From Salvia splendens (taxonomy: Eukaryota > Streptophyta > Magnoliopsida > Lamiales > Lamiaceae), in NCBI RefSeq assembly GCF_004379255.2, contig NC_056052.1, forward strand, positions 10,533,708 through 10,597,707: a stretch of DNA of 64,000 nucleotides, written 5' to 3'. Positions 21,555 through 33,157 of this stretch are shown piece by piece. A program made the translations under genes and the position numbers. The first letter of the stretch is position 1; the number at the start of each line of letters is the position of its first letter. Below the pieces are notes generated by a model that was not told where the DNA came from, did no database searches, and saw nothing but the letters and a program-made list of their open reading frames with translations.

Positions 21555-22859
21555 CTTTATTTGGCCCGGGTTAGGCTATGCATGGGCTTAGAGTGGACTT
21601 TGGTATAAACTACGAGCCAATTGGAGTCTACTTCAACTAATGAACCCAACCTTAACCACTTCGTTTTATTGATGGGCTTGGTATGAGCGACATATACCGG
21701 GCTTGGTGGGCCATATTGTGCTCCGATTTACAACTTTACTTTTAATGTTATATGCCGAACATCTTATTAAACTTATCTTATATATATAATCTGTATATTT
21801 AAACAATATCATGAAATTCATACTAATTTAATTTTAAATAAAATTTATTATACTTTATTACTTACTCTAGCTCGTGAATGTGAGTGCATGTGCAAGTGAT
21901 GCATTTGTTTTATTGGTAAATGAACGTAAATATAAAGGATATGTCATGGTAGACTCCAACTCGTGACTTTTGCTCCGGGCAATGCACTTTTTTCCAACTA
22001 AAATAAACTACAAATGTATATTGTTATTATAGTATAGCTAAAGGTTAGTACAAATATCGTATTCACGAAGACTAATATTCTAATTCTCAGTAATGCAATT
22101 TAGGATTCTCTCAGAACTTGATCAGCGGAGATTTGTTCCATAATGAGAGTGGATCTGTTACATGTTTGACCAAGACAACAGAAAATCTGCCATCAATCGG
22201 TGACTCATTCTCTTCTTCATGAGAGTTATTGAAGAGAGTGAATCTATTACGCGTTGAACCAAGACAATAGTAAAAGTAAAGCCATCATCTAAATCATTAT
22301 GTCCCTCAATGTTCGTCTTGTCTTCATTTTCTCAAGTCCACCAGTGGCTCCACCATAAGCGTCTCAGTAATGAGGCTCTCTTCATTGTCGACAAAAGGGA
22401 TGAGGAATATCCATGAGTTTGAATGAAAGCGAGTTCGAGAATTATAGCACCGATTAATACGTATAACGAATGAATTAATACGTATTGGGGAAATTATTAG
22501 AATAGAGAAGGAAGTGAAGAGGGATCAATTTCTCCAAGAGGTAGAAACCTTCAAATAGGGAATAGTAAATTATTTTATTTATTTATTTCTAATTATAATG
22601 AAAAAAAACTCCACACATTCTGATATGCGATAAAAAAAAATTAAACTCCTATAATTAGAAAAATAAATTAAATCTAAATAAACTAATTGAATCCAATCCT
22701 AACAACCTATGGAAATAAATAGTAATAAATAATAATAAACTTTATTCTGTATTTATAGACAAACTAGATGAGGTGGAATAGATATTTAAATCCTTCCTAC
22801 CTATTTTAAGTGGAGCATTTCTAATTCGACACGAGATTTTATGTACTATTGTTTTATGA
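21555..22859. other. Intergenic, no gene seen
   Basis: AT-rich DNA. Around 22120-22290 two diverged copies of a roughly 100-bp segment occur in tandem (GAGAGTGGATCTGTTACATG and GAGAGTGAATCTATTACGCG, each followed by accaagacaa). No coding potential is recognised. Confidence 0.55.
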
Positions 22860-23343
22860 GAGCACTCACAATGGGAGCCTTAAATCCGGAGCCCATCTCA
22901 GAGTCTATCTCTATTTCCTCCTACTATGTCAACAGCCCATCTTAGAGCCCATTTCTCTATAATGATAGTCCATCACAGAACCCATCTCATTTTTACATCA
23001 ACACTATTTTCTTGTATTTTTAATGTCAATGTTTAAATAATTTAAATTAAAATATATAATAAGTTAATTCTCTAGTTACATTTTTCTCTCACGCATAATT
23101 AAGGATGAGGTATTTATAGGGGAAGAAATTTAATAAATTAATTTTTTTTAGAATAATTGAAGATCGGCCCCGGTACCCCGCAATGGGGAGCCGATGGTGG
23201 ATCGCCTATGGCGATGTCTCGGCCTTGGAGCGGAGCCCATGGTGAGTGGAGATCGATCCTAGCTCCACAATGGGGGGCCTTTGAGAGCCCATGGGGTGGA
23301 TGATCGCTCGGCCCTTGCGAGTCGGCCACCATTGTGAATGCCC
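22860..23343. mobile_element. PIF-like MITE, 484 bp (TSD TGA)
   Basis: The ends GAGCACTCACAATGG and CCATTGTGAATGCCC are inverted repeats, and TGA is duplicated at 22857-22859 and 23344-23346. Its left half matches the 3' end of the element at 27-30.4 kb in inverse, and its right half resembles that element's 5' region. It is therefore an internally deleted relative of that element. Confidence 0.9.
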
Positions 23344-23346
23344 TGA

Positions 23347-23921
23347 GTAAAATAGAGAGAATAAAGTAAGAAAGTAGACAAAAGTAGTGAGTGATATTTT
23401 TATATTTAGAAATGTGTTATTTAGAGTGTGATATCTAAAAAAAATGTCGCTCGGAATGTGGAATGTGGACCGAGAGAGTATTAAATAATCCCAGTTAGAG
23501 AACATGCGTGTAATAGAGGCCAATAGAGCGCACACTATTTCTGTCGAAATTTGTAAACTGGCCTGCTTTTACGCCATAAAAATGGCTGTGAATTGGTACT
23601 TATAATTAGTCAATCTAACTAGAAGTTGGGAGGTTGCTTTTGTCTGTTGTAGTTAGTTTTTTCAGTTATATGTCGGTTGTTTATTCGTTCTTTTTAGCAA
23701 TTCCTCATGTCATAGTTTGGTTAACAATACTGTGAAAATTAGTCAGATGCATCATTAATTAATTAATCATATATAACTACTGATTGCTTTTAAGGAAGCT
23801 ATAGTTATCTTATATTATTCCAGACCACATTATATGCATGCATCTACTCTATCGATTAATTAATTTTGGCTATCGGAAATATTAGCAATTAAAATTCAGA
23901 GAATAAATGATTTTTTATTAC
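23347..23921. other. Intergenic, no gene seen
   Basis: AT-rich sequence. At 23435-23475 the motif AATGTCGCTCGGAATGTGG and GGACCGAGAGAGTA resembles a MITE right end without a clear partner. Confidence 0.5.
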
Positions 23922-23983
23922 TCTCTCAGTCCATGAAATATTGTCCACTTTTTAATATACAATATTTTGCTGACGGAAAGAGT
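23922..23983. mobile_element. Miniature 62-bp Stowaway-like deletion product
   Basis: CTCTCTCAGTCCATGAAATATTG at the left faces CAATATTTTGCTGACGGAAAGAG at the right with almost no interior. It looks like two terminal repeats joined by an internal deletion. Confidence 0.6.
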
Positions 23984-23987
23984 AGTA

Positions 23988-24176
23988 CTCCCTCTGTCTC
24001 ACTATTTATGACACATTTTTTTAGGGAATACATTTTTAAGTAGTGGTGTTTAGTAGTTAAATGAAGACTTAACATAGTGAAAGTGAGAAAAAAGTATGAG
24101 ATATAATAAAATAAAAGAGAGATAGAGTATTGCTTTTATCTATAAAAAGAAATGTTTTACTTATAATAGGACGGCC
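23988..24176. mobile_element. Stowaway-like MITE, right end degenerate
   Basis: The left end CTCCCTCTGTCTCACTATTT is matched in inverse by ACTTATAATAGGACGG. The interior is purine-rich. Confidence 0.58.
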
Positions 24177-24319
24177 CAAAATGAAGTACCTCTGATGGTG
24201 GAATGAAGATAGTATAAAAGAACTAAAATGATTCGCACACTAACCAAGTTAGTACTATAAATCAGATTCTACGAGAAACGGTGGTTCGGATTAGATAAAT
24301 CAGTATTAATGTAATCAGA

Positions 24320-24575
24320 GGTAGTGATAAAATGCAAACTCTAAATATTGTACAAACTCCAAATTATGATCTGATCGTTAGAAAATGTCAACAGATGACC
24401 AAATAACAGCAACAAAAATGTCAACACAGTTTCAACACAATGTCAACACAGCATCAACCATTGACACTGTATTGACATTTTTTATTGCTATTATTTTTTC
24501 ATCTATTGACTTTTTATAATCGTACAGATTATAGTTTGAAGTTTGTATAATATTTAGAGTTTGTTACATCTATAT
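24320..24575. mobile_element. MITE with about 100-bp inverted arms
   Basis: The left arm (TGCAAACTCTAAATATTGTAC, then AAAATGTCAAC) is repeated in inverse on the right (TTGACATTTTTTATTGC, then AATATTTAGAGTTTG). The arm sequence TGATAAAATGCAAACTCT also resembles the termini of the (TA)n-bounded element at 43853. Confidence 0.7.
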
Positions 24576-25188
24576 ACTCAGAACACGAATATTAAATTGA
24601 TTTACGACATTGCGAATTGATTGCGACTAAATAAAATGCTGGATCTCACACTATAGATTTTGTCAGTTAAAAATCACATTTCAATTCACCGCCCAAATCC
24701 GTTTTGATTTGTTTCATGTACTACTCACATTATTTTTAATTGTTGCGTGTTGATCAATAACTATTTATGAAAACCCACGTTACACCTAAGACTATTAAGG
24801 AATTGATTAGAGAGAAGAAAATCCTTAATTACTTGATAAAATGTATATTTATTTATCTTGTTCATCCCTTAAACACTAAAACCATTGGCGGGTTGAATAC
24901 AGTCTTTCCATTAGCCTTTAATTTATAGATTATAAAATACAGAATATGAAAAGAAATTAAATTTAAATTTGAACAACCAATTGATTAGAAACTGCAGTTT
25001 CCTTACCTCTTCTTATCAATATACATGATACATGTACAAATGAAACAACACAAGTGTATAATGTGGTTTTTATTATTCCTTTTGTCCATCAAATGCTATC
25101 CATATTTGACTCGGTGCGAATTTTAAGAATTGTGAAGTAAAAATAGTTGAAAAAGTTAGTAAAATGTGAGTTTCATTTTTATATATTA

Positions 25189-25642
25189 CTCCCTCCGTTT
25201 TCTCATAGTTGAGTCATTTTTCTATTTTGGAAAGTTTCCTCATAGTTGAGTCATTTCCATACTAGTACTCCCTCCGTCTCAACTAAGTTGAGTCAAAACT
25301 TTTGGGCACGGATATTAAGAAATTATATTGAAAAGTAGGAGAGAGGAATAAAATAGGAAAGATGAAGAAAGAGTAAAGAAGGATATGGAATAAAGTAAGA
25401 TTGATTGGATGTTTTATTTTTTTTTATCAAAAAGGGATATGTCTCAACTTAGTTCGGAGAGTAATGATTAAACTTTTTTATCACTCTTACTTTATTTTCT
25501 CTTACTTTATTAACTTTCTACTATATTCTCTCAACTTTTTTCTCTTTCTTACTGTTTTATCTACATAATTAACACACTAAACATACATTTCTTAAAATTC
25601 ATGCCAAAAAGTTCCATCTCAGTTATAAGAAAACGATGGAAG
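25189..25642. mobile_element. Middle Stowaway-like MITE of the nest
   Basis: CTCCCTCCGTTTTCTCATAG at the left pairs with TTATAAGAAAACGATGGAAG at the right, and TA flanks both ends (25187-25188 and 25643-25644). The 25268 MITE is inserted in it. Confidence 0.75.
25268..25461. mobile_element. Inner (youngest) Stowaway-like MITE of the nest
   Basis: CTCCCTCCGTCTCAACTAAG at the left pairs with TCTCAACTTAGTTCGGAGAG at the right, with TA at both flanks. It interrupts the middle MITE, so it inserted last. Confidence 0.82.
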
Positions 25643-25746
25643 TAATTTTGTAATAGAATATGAGTGTAATAAGTTAGTGGAAAGTGAAGTTTATTTAAAG
25701 AAAAAAAATTACTAAGTAGACAATATTTCGTGAACAGACAAGATAA

Positions 25747-26314
25747 CATAGGTGAGCAGTATTCGATTGGGACACACTTCTGATGGTATAGACATGTGGT
25801 AATATGATTACGCAATATCGACACAACATGGGATATCTTTTCCCAGAGGTAACAAAGATGGCAATGTTATTACCGATAGTTATTACACCGATCCTTCTTT
25901 ATCTCAAAAGATTTTGTAATCAGATATAACGTCACAAGTGAAATCTTTTCAAAATAAATCATCTGCGATTTGTCTTGTGAGCAAAATATTATAGACCCCC
26001 TTATAGTTTGGTTTTTATATTTACGTAGTCGGGCATCAATATATGATACTCCAAACTAAACCAATCTCTTTATTTCTCTTTTTCTATCTTTACCAAAAAA
26101 AAAATTATCTTATCTTTACGTTTTTTAAACTTTGTAATCCAAACTTCATATTTTCAAGTAATAATTTCTCTCGCCTAAATTTGCCCATTGGATTTTTTCT
26201 ACTCTACTGCGCTTTCTGTTTTTTCCATTTCGAAAGTTTTACTTTAAACCTTAAGAGACGATTTAATAGAGTAGATAGACATATAAACAAATATTTGAAG
26301 TCATTTTAGTTAGA
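25747..26314. other. Intergenic, no gene seen
   Basis: AT-rich DNA. An 88-codon plus-strand frame (26043-26309) is Phe/Leu/Ser-rich translation of AT-rich sequence and is not supported as a gene. Confidence 0.55.
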
Positions 26315-27001
26315 TAACTCTAAGAAAAAATAAACTAAAACAATAATTGAATAGCAAAACATGAAATACAAACTAGGAAACACTTAGATGAATTTCTAAT
26401 GTCATTGATCTTCTTGCTTGATCTTCAGAGCTCCTACGCAAAATGGATGAATTTAAGTGTGAATTATGAAATGCATTGGAAGCTTTGAGACGAATAAATT
26501 AATGTATAAAATGGAGTATTTATAGGCTTAAAAAAGACCGAGGTATGGTAGGAAATGAATTTTTCAAGGTATATCTTCAATAGGGAAAACATTTGGCTTC
26601 AAAATGTAAGCTTTTAAACAAATTTTTTGTATGAACCATTGAACCGTATGAACCATTGAACCTGCTGAGCACCCCGTTGACATGGCTCAACGGCCCACTG
26701 AGTGCAACAACTCGGCCTGTTTACATGGCTGAGCGGCCCGCTGAGTTGCACTCGGCTGAACTCATTTTTCATAAAACTAAAATGTAGATTCCCACGGAAG
26801 CTCATTCGAAGACTAAGAGAATGATATACATTCGACAGTGATTGAAATCCATCATTTTCAACCATTGTTTCTACAAAACTTAACAAACATGTCAAACTAC
26901 CAAAATTTAAAAATAAATACAATAACTTACATAATTCACATGGTATGCAATCAAAACTAGTTAAATTTACACCTAAAAACATGTAAAGTTCGTGTGTATC
27001 A
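26315..27001. repeat. Unclassified dispersed repeat, copy D (partial)
   Basis: The block GAAGCTCATTCGAAGACTAAGAGAATG near 26800 matches copy A near 57030 (GAAGCTCCTTTGAAGACGAAGAGAATG). The right end GTGTATCA resembles the ends of copies A and C. The left boundary is not resolved and no coding region is seen. Confidence 0.5.
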
Positions 27002-27270
27002 CGTGTCCTATCTTTTTCTTCATATCAGAGGCCACCCTATCGGCCATGATCGGCTCCCTTTGTGGGTAACCCCATAGCCTCTGCCCTTGCGCCGATGCGG
27101 ATATCGGCCCTGCAATGGGCTTCCATTGCAGGGTCTTGGGCCGATCGAGGCGCCGATATCCTATTTTTTTAAAGTTTAATTCATCTTTTCTACCCACTAT
27201 ATATACCTCATTCCCCATCAATTCACATTCATCCCTCTCCAATCTCAATGTTTTACTCTTCTCTAGCGAA

Positions 27271-27919
27271 ATGAATTCCATTGAGTCCACTAATTCCGGC
27301 GATGGGAACCAGTTTGCCAGCCAAGGAGGCCAGTTTTCGAACCTGCTTGCGGGAAACCAATTTCCCAAGGGGTAGCCAATTTTATGTGAGAAAAATTTTC
27401 GGGGTGGGAAACTAATTCTCCCAGTTTGGGATGGGAAGAAACCAGATACCGTGCCAAGGAGGTCTCCCTTTCTTCAACGGCTTCCAATACGCTGGCTTCC
27501 CACAAAGCGGCTGCGTCGGTGCTGGTAGACCGATGAATACATAGAATTTCAGAAATGATGTCTACCGCCCAACGATGTGCCCAAGCATGTTTAATACCCC
27601 TGGGACTGACGAATCCACTGTTCAACCGAAAACCTAAGTCCGGTAAAATACATGAACTTCAGCACCGACGAGTACGAGGTGACCGACATGGAGCCATCTC
27701 CTCCTAGGCCGAAGGCGAAGGCGGCAAAGGGGAAGAAGAAGGAGAAAGTGGAGGGACGTTTGAGGGCGGGTGGACGAGGAGTACCACTCCATAGAGGAGT
27801 CAATTGGTCTTGCTCGTTGCTGGGCAAATATCTCTGAGGACCCGGTTGTAGCCAACAATCAAGCGAGGGTGGTTTCCAGGGTCCATTTGAAAAGATCGAG
27901 ATAAATCTCAAAGTTCGCA
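27271..27919 (+). pseudogene. PIF-like ORF1, N-terminal part
   Basis: The start MNSIESTNSGDGNQFASQGG at 27271 is followed by Gly/Asn/Gln-rich sequence with stops. Next come an acidic-basic segment (SPPRPKAKAAKGKKKEKV, NLS-like) and the SANT-like helix GLARCWANISEDPVVANNQ. Several frame changes separate these blocks. It is cut at 27919 by repeat copy C and resumes at 29498. The architecture parallels the ORF1 at 41852 and fits the DNA-binding ORF1 of PIF/Harbinger elements. Confidence 0.75.
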
Positions 27920-29497
27920 TGCAGATTAAATAAAGCACATAGAGTTCACACACTTGATCAAGCTAATAGTCAATGGATCAAGCAGGCTACTATCTGGTCG
28001 TTGGCTATGCAAACGGAGAGACTTGGGGCTTTCAAGACCTTAACCCACAATACTATAAACTAGTAAAGGGAAGTAAGGGTCGAATCCCTCAGGGACAGAG
28101 GCAGGGCGAGTTGTGTTAGAGACATTGGGAGGTTTTTAGCTGCGGCCACGCTTTACAGTGGGTTAAGAATTAGACTAAGTAACTAGACTGATCAACTCAC
28201 TAAGCTAAACGGATCAACTAAACTATGAATAGGAAAAGGTACTCCTGGAAAAAATAACTTGGGACCACTGACACAAATGGACGCACTACTAAAAATTTGT
28301 AAACAACGAAAATGAGACATAGACTGCTACTCTAACAAACTACGACCTTCTTCTTCGCTAAGCAACTAAATGAAACAACTACGGTAGATCTAAGCCGAAC
28401 AACTAACATGAAAGCCGGAAACAGAAAAATTAAACATAGATCCATGAAAATTGAATAGAAATAAAGCAGATCTAGAACATCTATCCTAATCTCATGCAAG
28501 TTGATGGACTATAACTAGGCTCTAACTATGAGAAATCAGAAATAGAACGGCGAACAGTAATCAGGACAGAATCTAACTCCTAAATCATCAACTCCAAACC
28601 AGCATGCATCACAAACACCATTTCAGACTAAAATCTGGACTTAAACAACTAAATAATGTAGATCTAAGTTCAATTCAGAATAAAACTAAAACTAGACGAA
28701 AGAAACGAAATCAGAGAACATCAGATCCAAGACAACTTGCATTAAAAATTCCATTTCATAAACGATCTTCAATAAACACAGCTAAAACAGAATTCCAAAC
28801 ACAGATTTAAAGATAAACTAACGGAAAGTAACTAGAGTAGTAACTAAGAGAAAAACATCAAAAACAACTAAGCTTCGTAAAAGATAAACTAAAAACAGAG
28901 TATCAATTATTTTGACCCCTCGGGGTGTAAGGAAAACACAAACGATTGAAGATTTCTTTGCAGATCTAGGTCCCTCCTCCCTTGATGAGGGAGCAGAGAA
29001 GATTGTGGCGGTAGTACATCGATTACAGTGGCTCCTAGCTACCTTGCTCCATGCTACGAACTTAAGTGTGAAGTTGAAATGTGATGACTGAAGATGATGA
29101 TGTGTCGAACTCCCTTTTGTGTGCATTCTCTTCATTATTTATAGGATGACATTGGACCCAAATCCCTAGGGTAAGCTCATCCTATCTTGACATTAATGCC
29201 CTTGAGATGACATCTTCTTTTCTCTCTCCTGTGACTCATCATCTCATGTGGTGAACTCTACTTGATCAACTTGCTGGCTAGGCAGGCTCCATTGCTTGTC
29301 CGCAACTGATCAACTTGTCTTTGGTTCGGCCATATTTCGCTTCTCTTCCGAGTTGATCAAGTTGTTCATGCACTCTGCCTTCAACACTTTTTAGCTCATA
29401 CACACTCAAATTCACCACTTTTTTGCACATTATCAACCATGTTAGTGTAATAAACCTCTATAAAACCATACTTGTAACAAGCCCTATCAGTGTATCA
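27920..29497. repeat. Unclassified dispersed repeat, copy C (TSD CGCA)
   Basis: CGCA occurs on both sides (27916-27919 and 29498-29501), and joining the flanks gives a sensible ORF1 sequence (KFA then KKRTSQA). The insert starts TGCAGATT and ends GTGTATCA. Near its left end it carries AGGGTCGAATCCCTCAGGGACAG, similar to copy B (GGGGTCGAACCACAGAGAC). It is rich in AAACTAAACT-type sequence and encodes nothing recognisable. Its class is unknown. Confidence 0.6.
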
Positions 29498-30136
29498 CGC
29501 AAAGAAACGAACAAGTCAAGCACAAAGGAGCCCTAACGGTTGACACACAAGCATTGGAAACGCCTGGTGTTCGAGTGCGCTAAATTTCATGGTATCTACG
29601 ATGGAAACTTGAGGGACATGCGTAGCGGCGAGAACAAATTCTACGTCAGAGAGTTGTCGCTAAAGGAGTTTAGAGCCACTGTCAATGGAAAAGGATTCAA
29701 GTACTGCGAATTATATCAACAACTGAAGGATTTTTCCAAATTCAAAACGGGTATGTCAGAGGCATTGCAGACAAGATCGGTGAGGACGCTCCTAACGGTC
29801 TCCGGGAGCTACAGCAGCGGCGGACTGGACCCTATCAACTTGTTAGAAGACCAAACGCCCAGTAAGCCTACTCCACAGCGCCCGATTGGCGGGAAAGCAG
29901 CGAAGGTGATGAAAGGGAAGACAGAGTCTAGCGGGACAGATGCCCAATCTGCACCGGCCCAGGACGACAGTGTGTTGGGCAATGCTGCCTTCGCACAATC
30001 GATGGTGGGCCTCTGCGGCATGCACATGAAAGCCAAGCATCGATCTGTGAAGAAGTCCATCTGGAACACCATTCGAGGGATGAAGGGAAGGATGGTTCTT
30101 GTCAAGGAGGACAAGCCGGAACCCGAGTCCGATTGA
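29498..30136 (+). pseudogene. PIF-like ORF1, C-terminal part
   Basis: A 198-codon open stretch runs from 29540 to 30136. THKHWKRLVFECAKFHGIYD and FKYCELYQQLKDFSKFK align by pattern with FKYLNVWQETRTHPKYMGG and FTYWNCYLVLNDSEKFRVG of the other two ORF1 families in this window. A Lys/Ser-rich linker and a basic C-terminus (VKKSIWNTIRGMKGRM) follow. The Met at 29540 is internal to the domain, so this is not an independent gene. AATAAA-like sequence follows at 30216. Confidence 0.72.
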
Positions 30137-30414
30137 TGTGTGTTTCTGTTGTTTTCTATGTTTTTATCTGTCTTATCTTAGTTTTTTTAACGTAGGATGT
30201 TTTATTTTGTTTTTAATAAAATTAATTTTTTTTATTATTTAGGTTTCTTTAATTTACACTAATAATTAAGTAAAATATATCAAAATAATGCTGATGTGGA
30301 AATGAGATGAGATCTGAGATAGACTCTAAGATGAGCTACTTGGTAGAAAAAAATGAAAATAGGTTCTAAAATGGGCTCTGAATGTAAGGCTCCCATTATG
30401 AATGCCCTCGTATT

Positions 30415-31068
30415 AATTAAAAAAAAGAAAAAGAAAACAAGAAATGTGAAAGAACCGACGTAGTTGCATAGAGCCGCACGTTATAAATAAAGAGAAAACA
30501 AAACAAGAAAAGTGAGACAGCCGAAGTTGTTGCAGATAGCATCATGTTGTGTATTTAGTATATGGTTTATTATTTATAAAAACTAATCTTGTATTAGTAC
30601 CGGTCAAGATATGGTTGTTAACCAGTCTTTGATTTTTAATTTAAATATTCGTTTATCATGGTAGAATTATTCTTCCTGGAAATCGGTACCTAATTACTTC
30701 AATAATTTATATTTAATTAGGTCTTGATTAATTGTTAAGTAAGCACGCATAAACAGTACCCAATTGGATGCTTCTTCAACAAAATGCTATATTGCTAATT
30801 TATTCAAGTAAATATGAAAATAAAAATAAAATCAAACTATAACAATCGACATTTATATTAATTATATATAATAAATTGATATGATGCCCACAATAATTTC
30901 TGATTAGTTAAAGAATATAGTTTGGAAAAAAAATAGATAAATTTCAAACAATTATTCGGCCTTAATGAATGAGAACATCATGTGCTATGTTCTTTATAAG
31001 TAAACAATTAGAGGACAGGCTAGCCACCCTTTTTATAACAGGGCCACGAACTATAATCCAATTACATG
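30415..31068. other. Intergenic, no gene seen
   Basis: AT-rich DNA; nothing recognisable apart from short A/T runs. Confidence 0.6.
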
Positions 31069-31268
31069 CTCCATTCGTCCCATAGTAGATGTAACACTTT
31101 CCTTTTTAGTTTGTCCCACAAAAGATGTCACGTTTCCTTTTTTAAAAAAAGTTTCCTCTCACATCAATTATAAAATTATATTTTCTCTCACTACTTAATA
31201 CACAAAACAACATCTCCTAAATCTCGTGCCATCTCCCAAGTATGACATCTTCTTTGGGACGGATGGAG
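31069..31268. mobile_element. Stowaway-like MITE
   Basis: CTCCATTCGTCCCATAGTAG on the left pairs with CTTTGGGACGGATGGAG on the right, followed by TA. A second inner copy of the left motif (TTGTCCCACAAAAGATGTCAC) is present. Confidence 0.75.
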
Positions 31269-31456
31269 TACTATTTATTCATGTTGCCCATAATTGTTTA
31301 TAGCGTTTAGAATGATAGAATCCATACACAAAATATCAATATAAAACATAGCTAGAAGATATTTGTAGACACCTCCACCAACTAAATCAAAACATGTAAC
31401 CATTATTTTATTTTCATTTCGTATTTTTGGTATTAGGACACATTCACAAACTTATT

Positions 31457-31736
31457 CACTATAAAAAAAACTTACTTTTATAGGGACACAAAAATTGAGA
31501 TACAAATACCTGCGTTAGAAAATTTTAAGAAATAACAATAATTTAGGATGAAAAAAAATATTTCTATATGAATGACAAATTATTTTAATGTTTTGCTTTT
31601 TTAGGACACTTCCATTTCCGTCATTTAATTTTAGTTAGAACACCAACAATAAGGACATTTTTTAAAAGCATTGGTAGTTTATTTAGAAACGAAAATTTCA
31701 TTAAAAAATGTCTTTAGTGAGTTTTTACGTTGTAGT
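31457..31736. mobile_element. Possible CACTA-type MITE
   Basis: The ends CACTATAAAAAA and ACGTTGTAGTG face each other, as in CACTA-superfamily elements. Flanking triplets (ATT and TAT) do not match, so support is weak. Confidence 0.38.
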
Positions 31737-31931
31737 GTATAACAATGATAAATGAAATTATTGTCCTAGTTAGAAAGAATATGATTTAATTTTTTTCATG
31801 TAAATTCAATTCACGGAGAAAATTACAAAACAATGTGTTATTTCAGTAGGGTATTAATTAATTATAACTTAATCCCGAAAATTTACTAAAAAATTAAGAG
31901 AAAATTTTAAAGTGGGACATGATAAAAAGTA

Positions 31932-32183
31932 CTCCATCCGTTCCACAGTCCATCCGTTCCACAGTAATAGATGTATTTCATTTTCTCACTCGTTTTGAAA
32001 AAATGATATTAAATAGTTAAAGTGAAGAGAGAGTAAAGTAAGAGAAAGAATAATGTAGAAAAGAGTCTTATCTACAATATTATCTCTCTTACTTTACTTT
32101 TTTTCCACTTTAACTATTTATAATTATTTTTTCGAAATGAGTGCACAAAATGAAATGTCTCTATTACTGTGGAACGGAAGGAG
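31932..32183. mobile_element. Stowaway-like MITE with duplicated left terminus
   Basis: CTCCATCCGTTCCACAGT at the left pairs with ACTGTGGAACGGAAGGAG at the right, and TA flanks both ends. The 16-bp motif CCATCCGTTCCACAGT occurs twice in tandem at the left. Confidence 0.85.
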
Positions 32184-32598
32184 TAGAATGAGAAGGTAAA
32201 GAGAGCAAGCGTGTTGGACATATGCGGATGTGACATAGATTTGAGTTTTAAGGCATTAAGCTAAATCGCCACGTGTCACACTAACTGTCATTTTCTTTAC
32301 TTTGAGAGGTTTCAACGCGGGTTTAAACTTTAAACTTTTTCAAAACGAGTAGAGAAAATTGACTAATCAATGAATCTTTTTACTCATATAATTTTGTCTT
32401 GGCATTGGACTTCCACATTAAAAGCATGACTTCCATATTCTACTGATTTTCCATCTCAGTTATTTATAAATTTGCCACGTTATCTCCTAATACAAAGTCA
32501 ATCATAATGCAGCTCCCATATCGTAGCAACAGGACACATCAGATAATATTAATGATCAGAGATTGATTTTATGTTTTTTTTAGTATGATAAAATAGTA

Positions 32599-32855
32599 CT
32601 TCCTCCGTTCCATAGTAGTAAAGGCATTTTTTTTATGACGTGATTTAAGAAAAATTGAGTTAAGCGAGTTAGATAAAAGAAGAATAAAGTAAAAAATGAA
32701 AAACTTAGAGAGAAGGAGAAAGAGTAAACTTAGAAAGGGTAAAGTAAGTGATAAGAAATGTGTTGATTTTTTTTTACGTAAAAAGGAAAATGACTCCACT
32801 GCTATGGAACGTACCAAAATGATAAAATGACTCCACTACTATGAAACGGAGGGAG
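32599..32855. mobile_element. Stowaway-like MITE with duplicated right terminus
   Basis: CTTCCTCCGTTCCATAGTAG at the left pairs with CTACTATGAAACGGAGGGAG at the right, and TA flanks both ends. A second copy of the right end (CACTGCTATGGAACGTA) lies about 40 bp inward. Confidence 0.85.
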
Positions 32856-32974
32856 TACTATAATATAATGAAATGTGATTCCTACTTTTGTTATATTTAC
32901 TTGTTGGATATAATGGAATGAATGAATTAATGAAATAAAAAAAATAAAGGAATTAGTACTAAGGTGTTATAAGT

Positions 32975-33149
32975 CGGGATAGGATCCCCTGCTGTGCTGA
33001 AATGCACAGCAGGGGCTGCAGCCTCACACAAAGAAATAAAATAATCAATTTAATTAAATAATTTAATTAAATTAATAAATTATTATTTTAATTGAATGTT
33101 TGAGGCAGCAGCCCTTGCTGTGCATTTTAGCACAGGGGATCCTATCCCG
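32975..33149. mobile_element. Palindromic 175-bp MITE (8-bp TSD TTATAAGT)
   Basis: The left arm CGGGATAGGATCCCCTG and right arm CAGGGGATCCTATCCCG continue as inverted repeats for about 50 bp, with an AT-rich loop. TTATAAGT is duplicated at 32967-32974 and 33150-33157. An 8-bp duplication suggests a hAT-type origin. Each arm contains its own small hairpin (CTGCTGTGC / GCACAGCAG). Confidence 0.92.
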
Positions 33150-33157
33150 TTATAAGT

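Larger units (their letters stand above)
25075..25746. mobile_element. Outer Stowaway-like MITE of a three-level nest
   Basis: The left end TTTGTCCATCAAATGCTATCC is answered by GACAATATTTCGTGAACAGAC on the right, as in other MITEs of the window. Its two halves are separated by the second MITE. Exact boundaries are uncertain. Confidence 0.6.
27025..30411 (+). mobile_element. PIF/Harbinger-like element, decayed, ORF1 only
   Basis: The right end (GGCTCCCATTATGAATGCCC, 30392-30411) is the inverse of the PIF-type terminus seen at 22860. The 5' region (GGCCACCCTATCGGCC and a TATATATACC box near 27200) resembles the other end of that MITE. The left terminus itself is missing, apparently lost next to repeat copy D. 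A decayed ORF1 runs rightward and is split by repeat copy C. No transposase ORF is present. Confidence 0.75.

Noticed and set aside
26614..27953. Several minus-strand ORFs around the PIF-like element (26614-26982, 26973-27368, 27290-27625, 27591-27953)
   Set aside because: They are antisense to the recognisable ORF1 remnant or lie in non-coding repeat; none shows a known domain.
28604..29135. Small ORFs inside repeat copy C
   Set aside because: They are Lys/Asn/Thr-rich or random translation of AAACTAAACT-type sequence, with no homology.
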